A stretch of 64,000 nt of DNA, taken from the NCBI RefSeq assembly GCF_012935325.2, contig NZ_JABBYG020000004.1, positions 1-64,000 on the forward strand, written 5' to 3'. Position numbers and translations under genes: made by a program. Below, one piece after another: positions 55,585 through 63,227 of this stretch; position 1 is the first letter of the stretch; each line of letters starts with the position of its first letter. The notes beneath the pieces were generated by a model. The model made no database searches, was not told the origin of the DNA, and saw nothing but the letters and a program-made list of their open reading frames with translations. This DNA comes from Paenibacillus sp. PL91 (GTDB taxonomy: Bacteria; Bacillota; Bacilli; Paenibacillales; Paenibacillaceae).

Positions 55585-55686
55585 TTGACCTTATGGTGGG
55601 AGAAGGTTCAGAACAAGGCGGAACGGACGATAAGCGAATTCGGCGATAAGTCGCCTCATGTCGCGGCTGCAGATAGCTTCGTATAA
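55585..55686 (+). pseudogene. N-terminal remnant of a GH88-like hydrolase
   Basis: This 33-codon open stretch starts at TTG behind AAAGGAAGAG and ends in TAA. The peptide reads LTLWWEKVQNKAERTI, then SEFGDKSPHV, which resembles the very start of GH88 unsaturated glucuronyl hydrolases (W..K...K..R....GD.FPHV). The rest of the enzyme is absent, and the next 85 bases hold only a hairpin. It looks like what is left of a gene that once closed the operon. Such an enzyme would have acted on lyase products, in keeping with the beta-helix lyase-like gene upstream. A short coincidental open frame is still possible. Confidence 0.5.
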
Positions 55687-55697
55687 ACGTGGATCTT

Positions 55698-55729
55698 ACA
55701 ATAGCCCTTGATAAGCAAAGGGCTATTGT
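55698..55729. terminator. Hairpin between convergent genes
   Basis: ACAATAGCCCTT (55698-55709) and AAGGGCTATTGT (55718-55729) form a perfect 12-bp stem. The T content after it is modest in both directions, so termination may be partial. Confidence 0.65.
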
Positions 55730-55770
55730 TAGTTCTGATTGATTTACATGATCATACGGGGGTTACTTTA

Positions 55771-56604
55771 TCACAGGGATATACCGAGCTCCGCAGCCGT
55801 GGTTCGGATGTAACCCGCTGCTTGCTCGTACTGTTCGTTGGTGGATAGATGCTCGATGATCAATGGAATATCCGGGTGCAGCTTGTTAAGCTCCGTTAGA
55901 AATGCCCGGTAATCGAGTACGCCAAGGCCGGGTATGACTTCATCCATGTGCACGGTTAAGTGGCCTCGCAGCAAAATATCTTTGGCGTGGCAATTACGAA
56001 TATACGGCCCCAGCTTAGCAAAAAAATCCTTTATCATCTCCCCATTCCGGTAATAGATCCGAGGGCTGGAGACGATATTAACGGGATCAAAATGAACGCC
56101 AAAGCCTTTCCGGTCGATTGCTTTGATCAGTGCAACATAAGTATCTGCCGAATCAGGGAATACCCAGGGCATCATTTCTAACGCAAATACGGTACGCTCA
56201 GGCTTTACTGCATCGATAATTTCGCGTGTCGTCTCTACGATCAGCTCGAAGGTCACATCGCTGAAGTTTTCCGCATCAGGACCGTCCCATTGCTCGCCGC
56301 GGGAGCCTGCAATATTTACGCAGCAATTGGCTGCTATCCGTTCAGCAAGTTCCAATCGTTTGATACAGTAAGCGATGGCAGTTTTCCTTGTTTGCCCGTC
56401 CCGGCTGATGGGATTGCTCCACGCACCGACCTCGGAAATGAGAATATCATGCTTATTAGCCGCCTTCATGTAATCATCGAGCTGGCTTATATCATCATCT
56501 CCGTTAATCGGACAGGTCGTCGCGCGGAAGGCTGCTTGGTTTAGTGCATGTGCCCAGCTTTCCGGATTTTTGTCTTCTAGAAATACCTGACCTCCAAGCC
56601 GCAT
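55771..56604 (-). CDS. Sugar phosphate isomerase/epimerase-like protein
   Basis: This 277-residue cytoplasmic protein has the xylose-isomerase-like TIM-barrel fold. Likely metal ligands are Glu in VFALEMMPW, Asp and His in GVHFDPVNI, His in NCHAKDI and Glu in LIIEHLS. It should interconvert a keto- and an aldo-sugar or epimerise a keto-sugar. It is read away from the sugar importer operon at 57198, and both share the operators between them, so it probably acts on the imported sugar. Confidence 0.9.
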   Translation of the reverse strand: MRLGGQVFLEDKNPESWAHALNQAAFRATTCPINGDDDISQLDDYMKAANKHDILISEVGAWSNPISRDGQTRKTAIAYCIKRLELAERIAANCCVNIAGSRGEQWDGPDAENFSDVTFELIVETTREIIDAVKPERTVFALEMMPWVFPDSADTYVALIKAIDRKGFGVHFDPVNIVSSPRIYYRNGEMIKDFFAKLGPYIRNCHAKDILLRGHLTVHMDEVIPGLGVLDYRAFLTELNKLHPDIPLIIEHLSTNEQYEQAAGYIRTTAAELGISL

Positions 56605-56663
56605 TATAATCCCTTCCTTTGTCTACTGGGTATTTGGATAGCAGAAATAATGATGTTGTGAGA

Positions 56664-56691
56664 AGTATATCATGAACACGTGTTTATACAA
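56664..56691 (-). promoter_or_regulatory. Promoter of the isomerase gene, overlapped by operator O1
   Basis: On the minus strand TTGTAT (56686-56691) and TATACT (56664-56669) lie 16 bases apart. Operator O1, TGAACACGTGTTTA (56673-56686), fills the spacer, so a bound repressor would block RNA polymerase. Confidence 0.72.
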
Positions 56692-56755
56692 GTCCTGACT
56701 TTAGGTCGATGCAGCAGCTTCAGCATATTTTTAATTTTTATTCGTGTGAAATGGA

Positions 56756-56806
56756 TTGACAGCGTTTTTATGCATTGTGTATGATAAGCTCATAAACACG
56801 TGTTCA
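56756..56806 (+). promoter_or_regulatory. Promoter of the importer operon with operator O2
   Basis: TTGACA (56756-56761), an 18-base spacer and TATGAT (56780-56785) form a strong promoter. Operator O2, TAAACACGTGTTCA (56793-56806), lies at the expected transcription start. The RNA would have a leader of about 400 bases before 57198. Confidence 0.78.
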
Positions 56807-57004
56807 CGTTTGAAATTGAACAACATGTAAGCAAGAGAGCTGTTAAAAGGGGAATAATCGTTCGTTCATTCGGAAACGACCAACACCGTAAAGGATTATT
56901 TTCCTCAATTGAAAGGCTAATAGCCGAAGTCAGGCATCGCTTGCTTAATCGCAGCCTAATGAGTCGGGAATCATGTCGAGATGGTTAAAAATTTCAGCAA
57001 ATAA

Positions 57005-57081
57005 TAAACACGCGTTCATGATTGATGTCGTTATTCCTTGAATTACATATGTTTTTTTGCCGAAAAATGAACACGTGTTCA
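57005..57081. promoter_or_regulatory. Operators O3 and O4 (LacI-type palindromes)
   Basis: TAAACACGCGTTCA (57005-57018) and the perfect palindrome TGAACACGTGTTCA (57068-57081) repeat the sequence seen at O1 and O2. They lie 190 and 117 bases before the solute-binding protein gene and could support DNA looping or act as a roadblock. No LacI-family gene is in the window. The remaining bases of 56807-57197 hold no convincing gene. Confidence 0.75.
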
Positions 57082-57197
57082 CATCATTTGGCGAGGAGGG
57101 GATTCACATGTAGTTTTCTTTGATATTTAGGATGGAAATGGCCAATGCGAAGGCTTTCAGCTTACTGACTATTACTTTTACCTAAGGGGGATTTTCC

Positions 57198-58556
57198 GTG
57201 AAAAAAGGATGGACGACATTAGTTGGCATCATGCTTTCCCTTATGCTCGTAATAACGGCCTGCTCAGGCCCCGGCGGCTCTAATCCAAATAAAACGCCGG
57301 AAAACAACAATTCCGATAACAACGGTGATGCGACTGCGGATAACGGGGGAGAACTGAATTATTGGTATCCTTGGGGCGGCGATTCGGAGAAGTGGGATAA
57401 ATGGCGGATAGGCGAGTTTGAAAAAACCGGCTATAAGATTAATGCCACTTATGTGCCGCCGGATGGCGGTCTGACGAACGGTAAGCTCGTATCCGCGATT
57501 TCCGGTAAAAACCCGCCGGATGTCGTTATCAGCTCCGAATATGCGAGCGCTTACTCGCTGGCAGCGCAAGGCGCGCTAGAGCCTCTTGACGAATATCTTG
57601 CAGCGCTGAACTTTCAAGAATCCGATGTGCTTTCCTCTTTTCTGCCGCTGATGAAATATAAGGACCAGACCTATCTATATCCCCAAGACTCCAATGTCAA
57701 CCTGCTTTATTACAATGTGGCCATGTTCAGGGAAGCCGGCCTAGATCCGGATAATCCGCCGAAAACGATCGAGGAGCTTGATGCAGCAGCAGAGAAGCTT
57801 ACGAAAATAAGCGATAGCGGCTTTGATCGACTGGGATTCATTCCTTGGATCGATGCCGGCGATGACTCCTTTCTGTGGGGCTGGGTATTCGGCGCTAATT
57901 ATGTTGACGAGGATACAGGCGCGATTAAGCTGAATGATGACCATCTGGTCAATATGTACAATTGGATGAACAAGTACGCCCAAAAGTACAATCCGGAAAA
58001 AATCAAATCGTTCACGTCCGGCTTTGGCGGCGCCTTCTCCCCGGATCACCCGTTCTTTACAGGTAAAGTCGCCATGACCGTAAACGGCAACTGGTTCGCA
58101 AATGCGCTAAGCATTTATGCGCCGGATACGGAGTACCGCGTTGCTGCTATACCATATCCGACTGGCGGCCGAGAGAAAGCGACTACGTTTGGAACTAACG
58201 TATTCATGATCCCGAAAGGGGCCAAAAATCCGCAGAATGCGATGAAATTTATTATGTTTGCCGGCCAACCGGAAATTCTCGCGGACAACATTAACACTTG
58301 GCGCTCCATCTCTATCTATACGAAGCCAAGCGATGCTATCAAGTGGGATAAAGAGAACGACCAGGTTTATAAAATCGTACGAGAAGTCGCTGCCTCGCCA
58401 AGCTCCGGACATCCTGCGCTGACACCGGTAGCGAAGGAAATGTCCAATGAATTGATTCTGCTTCGCGACAGCGTCATTTATAACAACAAAGACCCGAAAC
58501 CGCTCCTGGAGAGCGCGGAGAAAAAGATCCAAGCGGCATTGGATAAAAAGAAATAA
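57198..58556 (+). CDS. Sugar-binding lipoprotein of the operator-controlled operon
   Basis: This 452-residue extracellular solute-binding lipoprotein has the lipobox ITAC and an N/D-rich linker, then a CUT1 binding domain (LNYWYPWGGDSEKWDKWRIG; PPDVVISSEYASAY; FFTGKVAMTVNGNWFA). The start has AAGGGGGATT upstream. It is the first gene after the LacI-type operators and is followed by two permeases and three VOC-family genes. The operon has no ATPase gene. Confidence 0.93.
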   Translation: MKKGWTTLVGIMLSLMLVITACSGPGGSNPNKTPENNNSDNNGDATADNGGELNYWYPWGGDSEKWDKWRIGEFEKTGYKINATYVPPDGGLTNGKLVSAISGKNPPDVVISSEYASAYSLAAQGALEPLDEYLAALNFQESDVLSSFLPLMKYKDQTYLYPQDSNVNLLYYNVAMFREAGLDPDNPPKTIEELDAAAEKLTKISDSGFDRLGFIPWIDAGDDSFLWGWVFGANYVDEDTGAIKLNDDHLVNMYNWMNKYAQKYNPEKIKSFTSGFGGAFSPDHPFFTGKVAMTVNGNWFANALSIYAPDTEYRVAAIPYPTGGREKATTFGTNVFMIPKGAKNPQNAMKFIMFAGQPEILADNINTWRSISIYTKPSDAIKWDKENDQVYKIVREVAASPSSGHPALTPVAKEMSNELILLRDSVIYNNKDPKPLLESAEKKIQAALDKKK

Positions 58557-58573
58557 GTGCTTTGCAGCCTTAT

Positions 58574-58603
58574 GCTCCCGGACCGGGCACCTTGTTCGGG
58601 AGC
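58574..58603 (+). other. Stem-loop after the binding-protein gene, no T run
   Basis: GCTCCCGGAC (58574-58583) pairs with GTTCGGGAGC (58594-58603), and flanking GCAGC and GCTGC may extend it. Without a T run it is more likely an RNA-stabilising or processing hairpin, which would keep the binding-protein message more abundant than the permease message. Confidence 0.55.
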
Positions 58604-58662
58604 AAAGCTGCACATGCCCGGCGGCTTTAATCCAATAAATACGCACAAGGTGGTGAAAGTAC

Positions 58663-59553
58663 GTGAGAAGTTCTGTCCCAGCCCTGAAGCCAACACCTGC
58701 GGTGCATGCGAAGCGCAGATCCAAGAAGCTGATGGAACGATTGGAGCTCGCTGCGGTATATGTCATTTTGAGCATAACGGCGCTCGCTTTTATACTACCA
58801 TTTCTTTGGCTGTTGTCCGGTTCACTCAAGAGCAGCTCGGAGCTGTTTGCGAATCCTCCGATTTGGATTCCAAGCAAGCCGCAGTGGTCCAACTTCACGA
58901 CGGCTTTCGGTGAATTTCCGTTTCTGCTGTATTTGCGAAATACGCTGACTATTGCAGGATTTGGCATCGTGGGTGCCGTTTTATCGAACACGTTGATTGC
59001 CTATGGTTTCTCGCGTGTGGAATGGAAGGGACGGGATGGCGTATTCGTCCTAGTACTCGCAACGATGATGCTGCCGTTTCAGGTTACGATGATCCCGTTA
59101 TTCATCATGTTCCAGAAGCTTGGCTGGATCGGAACGTTTCTCCCTCTCATTGTTCCTGTGTTTTTTGGAAATCCGTTTTTTATTTTTCTGCTGCGCCAAT
59201 TTCTCATCGGCATTCCAAAGGAACTGTCTCAATCCGCGAAGGTAGATGGGGCTAGCGAGTTTCGGATTTATTGGCAAATGATTTTGCCGTTGTCTTTGCC
59301 AGTCGTTACTACGGTTATGATCTTCTCCTTCATTGGCTCATGGGGAGATTTCATCGGACCGCTGGTGTTCTTGAGCGACAATAAGCTTTATACGCTATCG
59401 CTAGGAATCCAGCAGATCATGTCCGTTAATGATCCGCGCTGGCCGCTGCTAATGGCGATAGGCATCAGCATGACGGTGCCGATACTGATTATCTTCTTTG
59501 TCCTCCAAAAGTATTTCATACAAGGGATCGCTTTTTCGGGAATCAAAGGCTAG
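58663..59553 (+). CDS. Sugar ABC permease, MalG-like
   Basis: This 296-residue CUT1 permease has a basic N-terminal tail, six membrane helices and the EAA loop QSAKVDGASEF...WQMILPLS, ending KYFIQGIAFSGIKG. The GTG start has AAGGTGGTGAAA upstream. It comes before the MalF-like subunit, the reverse of the order in the other loci here. Confidence 0.93.
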   Translation: MRSSVPALKPTPAVHAKRRSKKLMERLELAAVYVILSITALAFILPFLWLLSGSLKSSSELFANPPIWIPSKPQWSNFTTAFGEFPFLLYLRNTLTIAGFGIVGAVLSNTLIAYGFSRVEWKGRDGVFVLVLATMMLPFQVTMIPLFIMFQKLGWIGTFLPLIVPVFFGNPFFIFLLRQFLIGIPKELSQSAKVDGASEFRIYWQMILPLSLPVVTTVMIFSFIGSWGDFIGPLVFLSDNKLYTLSLGIQQIMSVNDPRWPLLMAIGISMTVPILIIFFVLQKYFIQGIAFSGIKG

Positions 59554-59565
59554 GGGTGAACAGTG

Positions 59566-60444
59566 ATGAATATGACCAGAAAAAATGTGCTGAACGGATT
59601 GCTCTTTATTTCTCCTTGGATTGTCGGATTCCTATGCTTCACTGCGTATCCCCTTATCAGCTCGTTTTATTATTCGCTGACCGACTACGATATCATCAAT
59701 CAGCCCGTGTTTGTCGGATTAGAGAACTATAAGACGCTGTTTACCGGTGATGACCTGTTTTATAAAGTGCTGAAAAACACGCTGTATATGGTTTTTGTCG
59801 GCATAAGCGTCATTACGCTCTGTACAATATTTATCTCGATCCTGCTCAATAACAAAAAGATAAAAGGCATGGCTTTCTTTCGGGTTGTCTTCTTCCTGCC
59901 GACCTTGGTTCCATTCGTCATTCTGTCGATTCTGTGGGTATGGGTGCTGCAGCCCGATTCGGGTGTTGTCAATACGATACTCGGCTGGGTTGGCATTGAA
60001 GGCCCCGGCTGGTTCTCGAGTCCGGCATGGGCCAAGCCGTCTTTTATCCTAATGGGATTATGGGGAGCTGGCGGCTCGATTATTATTTACCTTGCAGGCT
60101 TGCAGGGCATACCGGAATCGCTTTATGAAGCGGCTTCGATTGACGGTGCGAATTCGATGCAGAAGGTTTTTTCAGTCACCTTGCCTATGCTGCGACCGGT
60201 CATTCTTTTTAACGTCATCACAGGCATAATCGGCACATTTCAATCGTTTGCGGAGACGTTCATCATTACGCAGGGCGGACCGAATGGATCAACCATGTTC
60301 TATTCCCTGTATTTGTACCAGAATGCGTTCCAATACGCCAAAATGGGCTATGCGTCGGCGATGGCATGGGTGCTGCTGCTTATCGCGCTTACCTTCACGC
60401 TGATTCTATTCAAAGTTTCGAGCCGCTGGGGAAATAACGACTAG
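59566..60444 (+). CDS. Sugar ABC permease, MalF-like
   Basis: This 292-residue partner of the preceding subunit has six helices, beginning GLLFISPWIVGFLCFTAYPL, and the EAA loop EAASIDGAN....FSVTLPML. AGGGGTGA lies ahead of the ATG at 59566; a GTG at 59563 is also possible. Together with the preceding genes it forms a complete importer apart from the ATPase. Confidence 0.93.
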   Translation: MNMTRKNVLNGLLFISPWIVGFLCFTAYPLISSFYYSLTDYDIINQPVFVGLENYKTLFTGDDLFYKVLKNTLYMVFVGISVITLCTIFISILLNNKKIKGMAFFRVVFFLPTLVPFVILSILWVWVLQPDSGVVNTILGWVGIEGPGWFSSPAWAKPSFILMGLWGAGGSIIIYLAGLQGIPESLYEAASIDGANSMQKVFSVTLPMLRPVILFNVITGIIGTFQSFAETFIITQGGPNGSTMFYSLYLYQNAFQYAKMGYASAMAWVLLLIALTFTLILFKVSSRWGNND

Positions 60445-60481
60445 ACCAATAGCGCTACAATTCGAAGGGATGTGCAGTTGT

Positions 60482-60964
60482 ATGAACCACGTGGAGAATG
60501 CAAATCTGACGAAAATCGGGCTCATCGTTGATAACATAGAAGAAGCGGCGGAACGTTACTGTGCTTTATTCAACCTGCCAATGCCGGAAATTCAGGTGCC
60601 AACGCTGGATGATCCGCCGTCTGATCAAACCGATGACTCTTATACTTGGTACCGTGGAAAACGCCGAGATACGCGGACGAAATTTGCCAATTTGCAGATG
60701 GGTCCGGTAACCATTGAGCTGTTGGAGCCGCTTGACGAGCCAAGTCCATGGAGCGAATTTAAACAGAAGCATGGGCAGGGCGTACATTTTATCACCTTTA
60801 CAGTAAAAGGCTTCGAGCAGCATATCGACTTTTTAGAGCAGCAAGGGCTTCCGCTTATTCATAAGGGAGAGTACGGTTCAGGGCGCTACAGTTATTTTGA
60901 CTCGGAACAAGTGCTTGGCGTTACCTTGGGGATTCAGGAGCTCGGCCCGAAACGAAGCATTTAA
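60482..60964 (+). CDS. VOC-family protein 1 (glyoxalase fold)
   Basis: This 160-residue protein has the paired beta-alpha-beta-beta-beta modules of the vicinal oxygen chelate fold (KIGLIVDNIEEAAERYCALF; GPVTIELLEPL; VHFITFTVKGFEQH). The pattern is closest to methylmalonyl-CoA-epimerase or hydroxy-acid-like members, but metal ligands are not clear. The ATG at 60482 is preferred; an in-frame ATG at 60470 overlaps AGGGATG. It is 37 bases after the permease and differs from the next two VOC proteins. Confidence 0.8.
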   Translation: MNHVENANLTKIGLIVDNIEEAAERYCALFNLPMPEIQVPTLDDPPSDQTDDSYTWYRGKRRDTRTKFANLQMGPVTIELLEPLDEPSPWSEFKQKHGQGVHFITFTVKGFEQHIDFLEQQGLPLIHKGEYGSGRYSYFDSEQVLGVTLGIQELGPKRSI

Positions 60965-61000
60965 AGAATTACAACTAATGTGAACAGAAGGAGCGCTCAT

Positions 61001-61432
61001 ATGATTAAAGGAATTGCGCATAACGCGATACGTGTGACGGACATGGAAAAGTCTCTGCATTTTTACTGCAATATTGCGGGGTTAACCAAAGCATTTGAGA
61101 TTCATGATGATAACGATAAGCCTTGGATTGTTTATTTAAAGGTGTCGGACGGACAGTTTTTGGAATTATTTTATGATGGAGTCAAAGTGCCGGAAAATAG
61201 ATATGCGCCTGATCTTATTGGGTATCATCACTTCTGCTTTGAAACGGATAATATCGAGGAGCTTGCCAAGCATTTTCATGCGAACGGGCTTATGAAAGGC
61301 GACCAGCCGGGGCATGGCAAGGACTTGAACTATAATTGCTGGATTCATGATCCCGATGGCAACGCAGTGGAGTTCGTTCAGATCCATCCGGATTCACCGC
61401 ATGCCAGAAGCAGCTTGAGGAAGGGGGTATAA
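61001..61432 (+). CDS. VOC-family protein 2 (glyoxalase I-like)
   Basis: This 143-residue protein of glyoxalase I-like layout has likely metal ligands His in KGIAHNAIRV, Glu in QFLELFYDG, His in YHHFCFETD and Glu in NAVEFVQIH. It is a close paralogue of the next gene. AGAAGGAGC precedes the ATG at 61001; the frame open from 60980 has no better site. Such enzymes isomerise, epimerise or open small metabolites, so a step in breakdown of the imported sugar is likely. Confidence 0.88.
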   Translation: MIKGIAHNAIRVTDMEKSLHFYCNIAGLTKAFEIHDDNDKPWIVYLKVSDGQFLELFYDGVKVPENRYAPDLIGYHHFCFETDNIEELAKHFHANGLMKGDQPGHGKDLNYNCWIHDPDGNAVEFVQIHPDSPHARSSLRKGV

Positions 61433-61434
61433 CA

Positions 61435-61842
61435 ATGTTGAAAGGCAATGCCCACGTGGCGTTTGTTGTATCGGATATGGAGAGATCGCTGCAGTTTTAT
61501 TGCGACGTATTGGGCTTTGAAAAAGCTTTTGACCTCGATGATGATGAAGGCAATCCGTGGATCAATTATTTGATGGTAGCAGACGGCCAATTCATTGAAC
61601 TGTTCTATGGCGGCAAGCGCAATTATGTTCACCATCCGAAAAATGCCGGCTCGGCGCATATTTGCTTTGAGGTCGACGATATATATGAAATGGCTAATCA
61701 CCTCAAGACGCATGGCGTCAAGCTGGACATTGAACCGAAGCGGGGCAAAGACAACAATTACCAATGCTGGACAAAGGACCCTGACGGCTTCCCGATCGAA
61801 TTCATGCAGCTGCATCCACGCTCACTACAAAGAAACAGTTAA
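61435..61842 (+). CDS. VOC-family protein 3 (paralogue of VOC 2)
   Basis: This 135-residue protein aligns with VOC 2 along its length (LKGNAHVAFVVSDMERSLQF against IKGIAHNAIRVTDMEKSLHF), keeping the putative metal ligands in GNAHVAF, QFIELFYGG, SAHICFEVDD and FPIEFMQLH. It starts 2 bases after the previous stop codon. It is probably the product of a tandem duplication and may form a heteromer or act on a related substrate. No terminator is obvious before sigK; the 203-base gap holds CATACAAT (61951-61958), like the -10 box of SigE/SigK promoters. Confidence 0.88.
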   Translation: MLKGNAHVAFVVSDMERSLQFYCDVLGFEKAFDLDDDEGNPWINYLMVADGQFIELFYGGKRNYVHHPKNAGSAHICFEVDDIYEMANHLKTHGVKLDIEPKRGKDNNYQCWTKDPDGFPIEFMQLHPRSLQRNS

Positions 61843-62045
61843 AGGCTAGTAGTGGAATGGATGCTCAATTAGGCATGGGGAAGGAACGGTTAAGAAGCAG
61901 TTAAATTCTCTCCTGCGCTCAGCGTACATGCACTTCTAGGCAGCTACCCACATACAATAAAGAACAGACTTCAATGTTCGCCCGGATCGGAAAAGCCGAA
62001 GGGGATTCCGAGCTGAGGTAATACAACGTGGGGGTGTACGGTACA

Positions 62046-62747
62046 ATGCCTGGATTGTTCTCAGCGATAGCGCTATTCATTAAGCAGCTTTCATTGCTCG
62101 TCTCTTATGTCAAAAACAATGCTTTTCCCCAGCCTCTTCAAGAGGAGGAGGAAACCAAACACCTGCAGCTGATGGCCGAAGGCAATCAGCGTTCCCGTAA
62201 CCTGCTCATTGAGCACAATCTCCGCTTAGTCGCTCACATAGTGAAAAAATTCGACAATACTGGGGAGGATCTCGAGGATTTGATCTCGATCGGGACGATT
62301 GGATTGATCAAGGCGATCGAGAGCTTTCAAACCGGTAAAGGAACGAAGCTCGCTACATTTGCAGCTCGTTGTATCGAGAATGAAATACTTATGCATCTCC
62401 GGTCTTTGAAGAAGACTCGGAAGGACGTTTCTTTGCATGATCCGATCGGCACGGACAAGGAAGGCAACGAGATTACGTTGATTGATATCCTCGGCACTGA
62501 GGCGGATGATATCGTCGATAAGGTGCAGCTAAAGATTGAGAAGAGCAAAATATATAAGAATTTGGATATACTCGATGACCGCGAGAAGGAAGTCGTTATC
62601 GGCCGCTTTGGGCTGGAGCATGGCGGGGATGAGCGGACGCAGCGGGAGATTGCGAAGGAATTGGGGATTAGCCGGAGCTATGTGTCGCGGATTGAGAAAA
62701 GGGCGCTTATGAAGCTTTATCATGAGTTTTATAAAGCGAAGAGATAG
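62046..62747 (+). CDS. sigK: Sporulation sigma factor SigK (pro-form, uninterrupted)
   Basis: This 233-residue late mother-cell sigma factor is almost identical in key stretches to Bacillus Sig[85 protein letters not shown] and [20 protein letters not shown]. The hydrophobic first 20 residues ([12 protein letters not shown]) are the pro-sequence cut off by SpoIVFB. The ATG at 62046 lines up with the Bacillus start and has GGGGGTG upstream. The gene is whole, whereas in B. subtilis 168 it is split by the skin element. Confidence 0.96.
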   Translation: MPGLFSAIALFIKQLSLLVSYVKNNAFPQPLQEEEETKHLQLMAEGNQRSRNLLIEHNLRLVAHIVKKFDNTGEDLEDLISIGTIGLIKAIESFQTGKGTKLATFAARCIENEILMHLRSLKKTRKDVSLHDPIGTDKEGNEITLIDILGTEADDIVDKVQLKIEKSKIYKNLDILDDREKEVVIGRFGLEHGGDERTQREIAKELGISRSYVSRIEKRALMKLYHEFYKAKR

Positions 62748-62764
62748 AATAGGGAATGTTACAG

Positions 62765-62792
62765 GGCTGCTCCAGTAGGAGCGGCCTTTTGT
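62765..62792 (+). terminator. Intrinsic terminator of sigK
   Basis: GGCTGCTCC (62765-62773) pairs with GGAGCGGCC (62778-62786) with one G-U pair, followed by TTTTGTT. Between it and 63048 the sequence is AT-rich and shows no credible gene. Confidence 0.88.
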
Positions 62793-63048
62793 TATGAGAA
62801 GTACTCCTCATAAATGGAGTTGGGACGTGCGCTCAATTACATTTATTGCCACAGAGTAATGCTATTGCATGTATACAAGAAGAAAGCCATTACTATCAAG
62901 ATAAGCCGAAACTAACCGCCTATTTAGAAAATAATGACTCTCAAAACAACACGTACAAGTTATACATTCCATTATCACGTTTTCTATACTGCAAGTCAGA
63001 CTGCACCTTAGCTAGCTCTATTGAAGGCCGCCATGGGCAGTAGTCCGC

Positions 63049-63162
63049 ATGGTTTTAATCTTTAATAAGAATGGGCTCAAGACCGCGTACGCGATTGGCG
63101 CTACAGGCGAAAAGTCGCTGTTCGCCAATGTGATCCTGAAAAAAGGCGTCGTGCGATACTAG
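63049..63162 (+). pseudogene. Possible C-terminal gene remnant
   Basis: A 37-codon frame (MVLIFNKNG, then LKTAYAIGATGEKSL, then FANVILKKGVVRY) reads like a coding fragment: base composition and codon use match neighbouring genes rather than the AT-rich DNA before it. No ribosome binding site precedes the ATG. I do not recognise the family. It could be the last part of a larger gene lost upstream. Confidence 0.35.
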
Positions 63163-63172
63163 TGCTCGCTGG

Positions 63173-63207
63173 CTATATAAAAGGCCCAATCTCGAAAGAT
63201 TGAGCCT
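63173..63207 (-). terminator. Intrinsic terminator of the edge permease gene
   Basis: On the minus strand GGCTCAATCT pairs with AGATTGGGCC around a TTCG loop and is followed by TTTTATAT, a good terminator for the gene ending at 63228. Confidence 0.9.
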
Positions 63208-63227
63208 CTTTGAATAGCCGTTTTGCT

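Noticed and set aside
56800..56988. 62-codon frame in the operator region
   Set aside because: It begins inside operator O2 without a ribosome binding site and has low coding likelihood; the region is a leader.
62846..63043. 65-codon AT-rich frame after sigK
   Set aside because: It starts at a TTG with no ribosome binding site and its composition differs from that of the genes around it.
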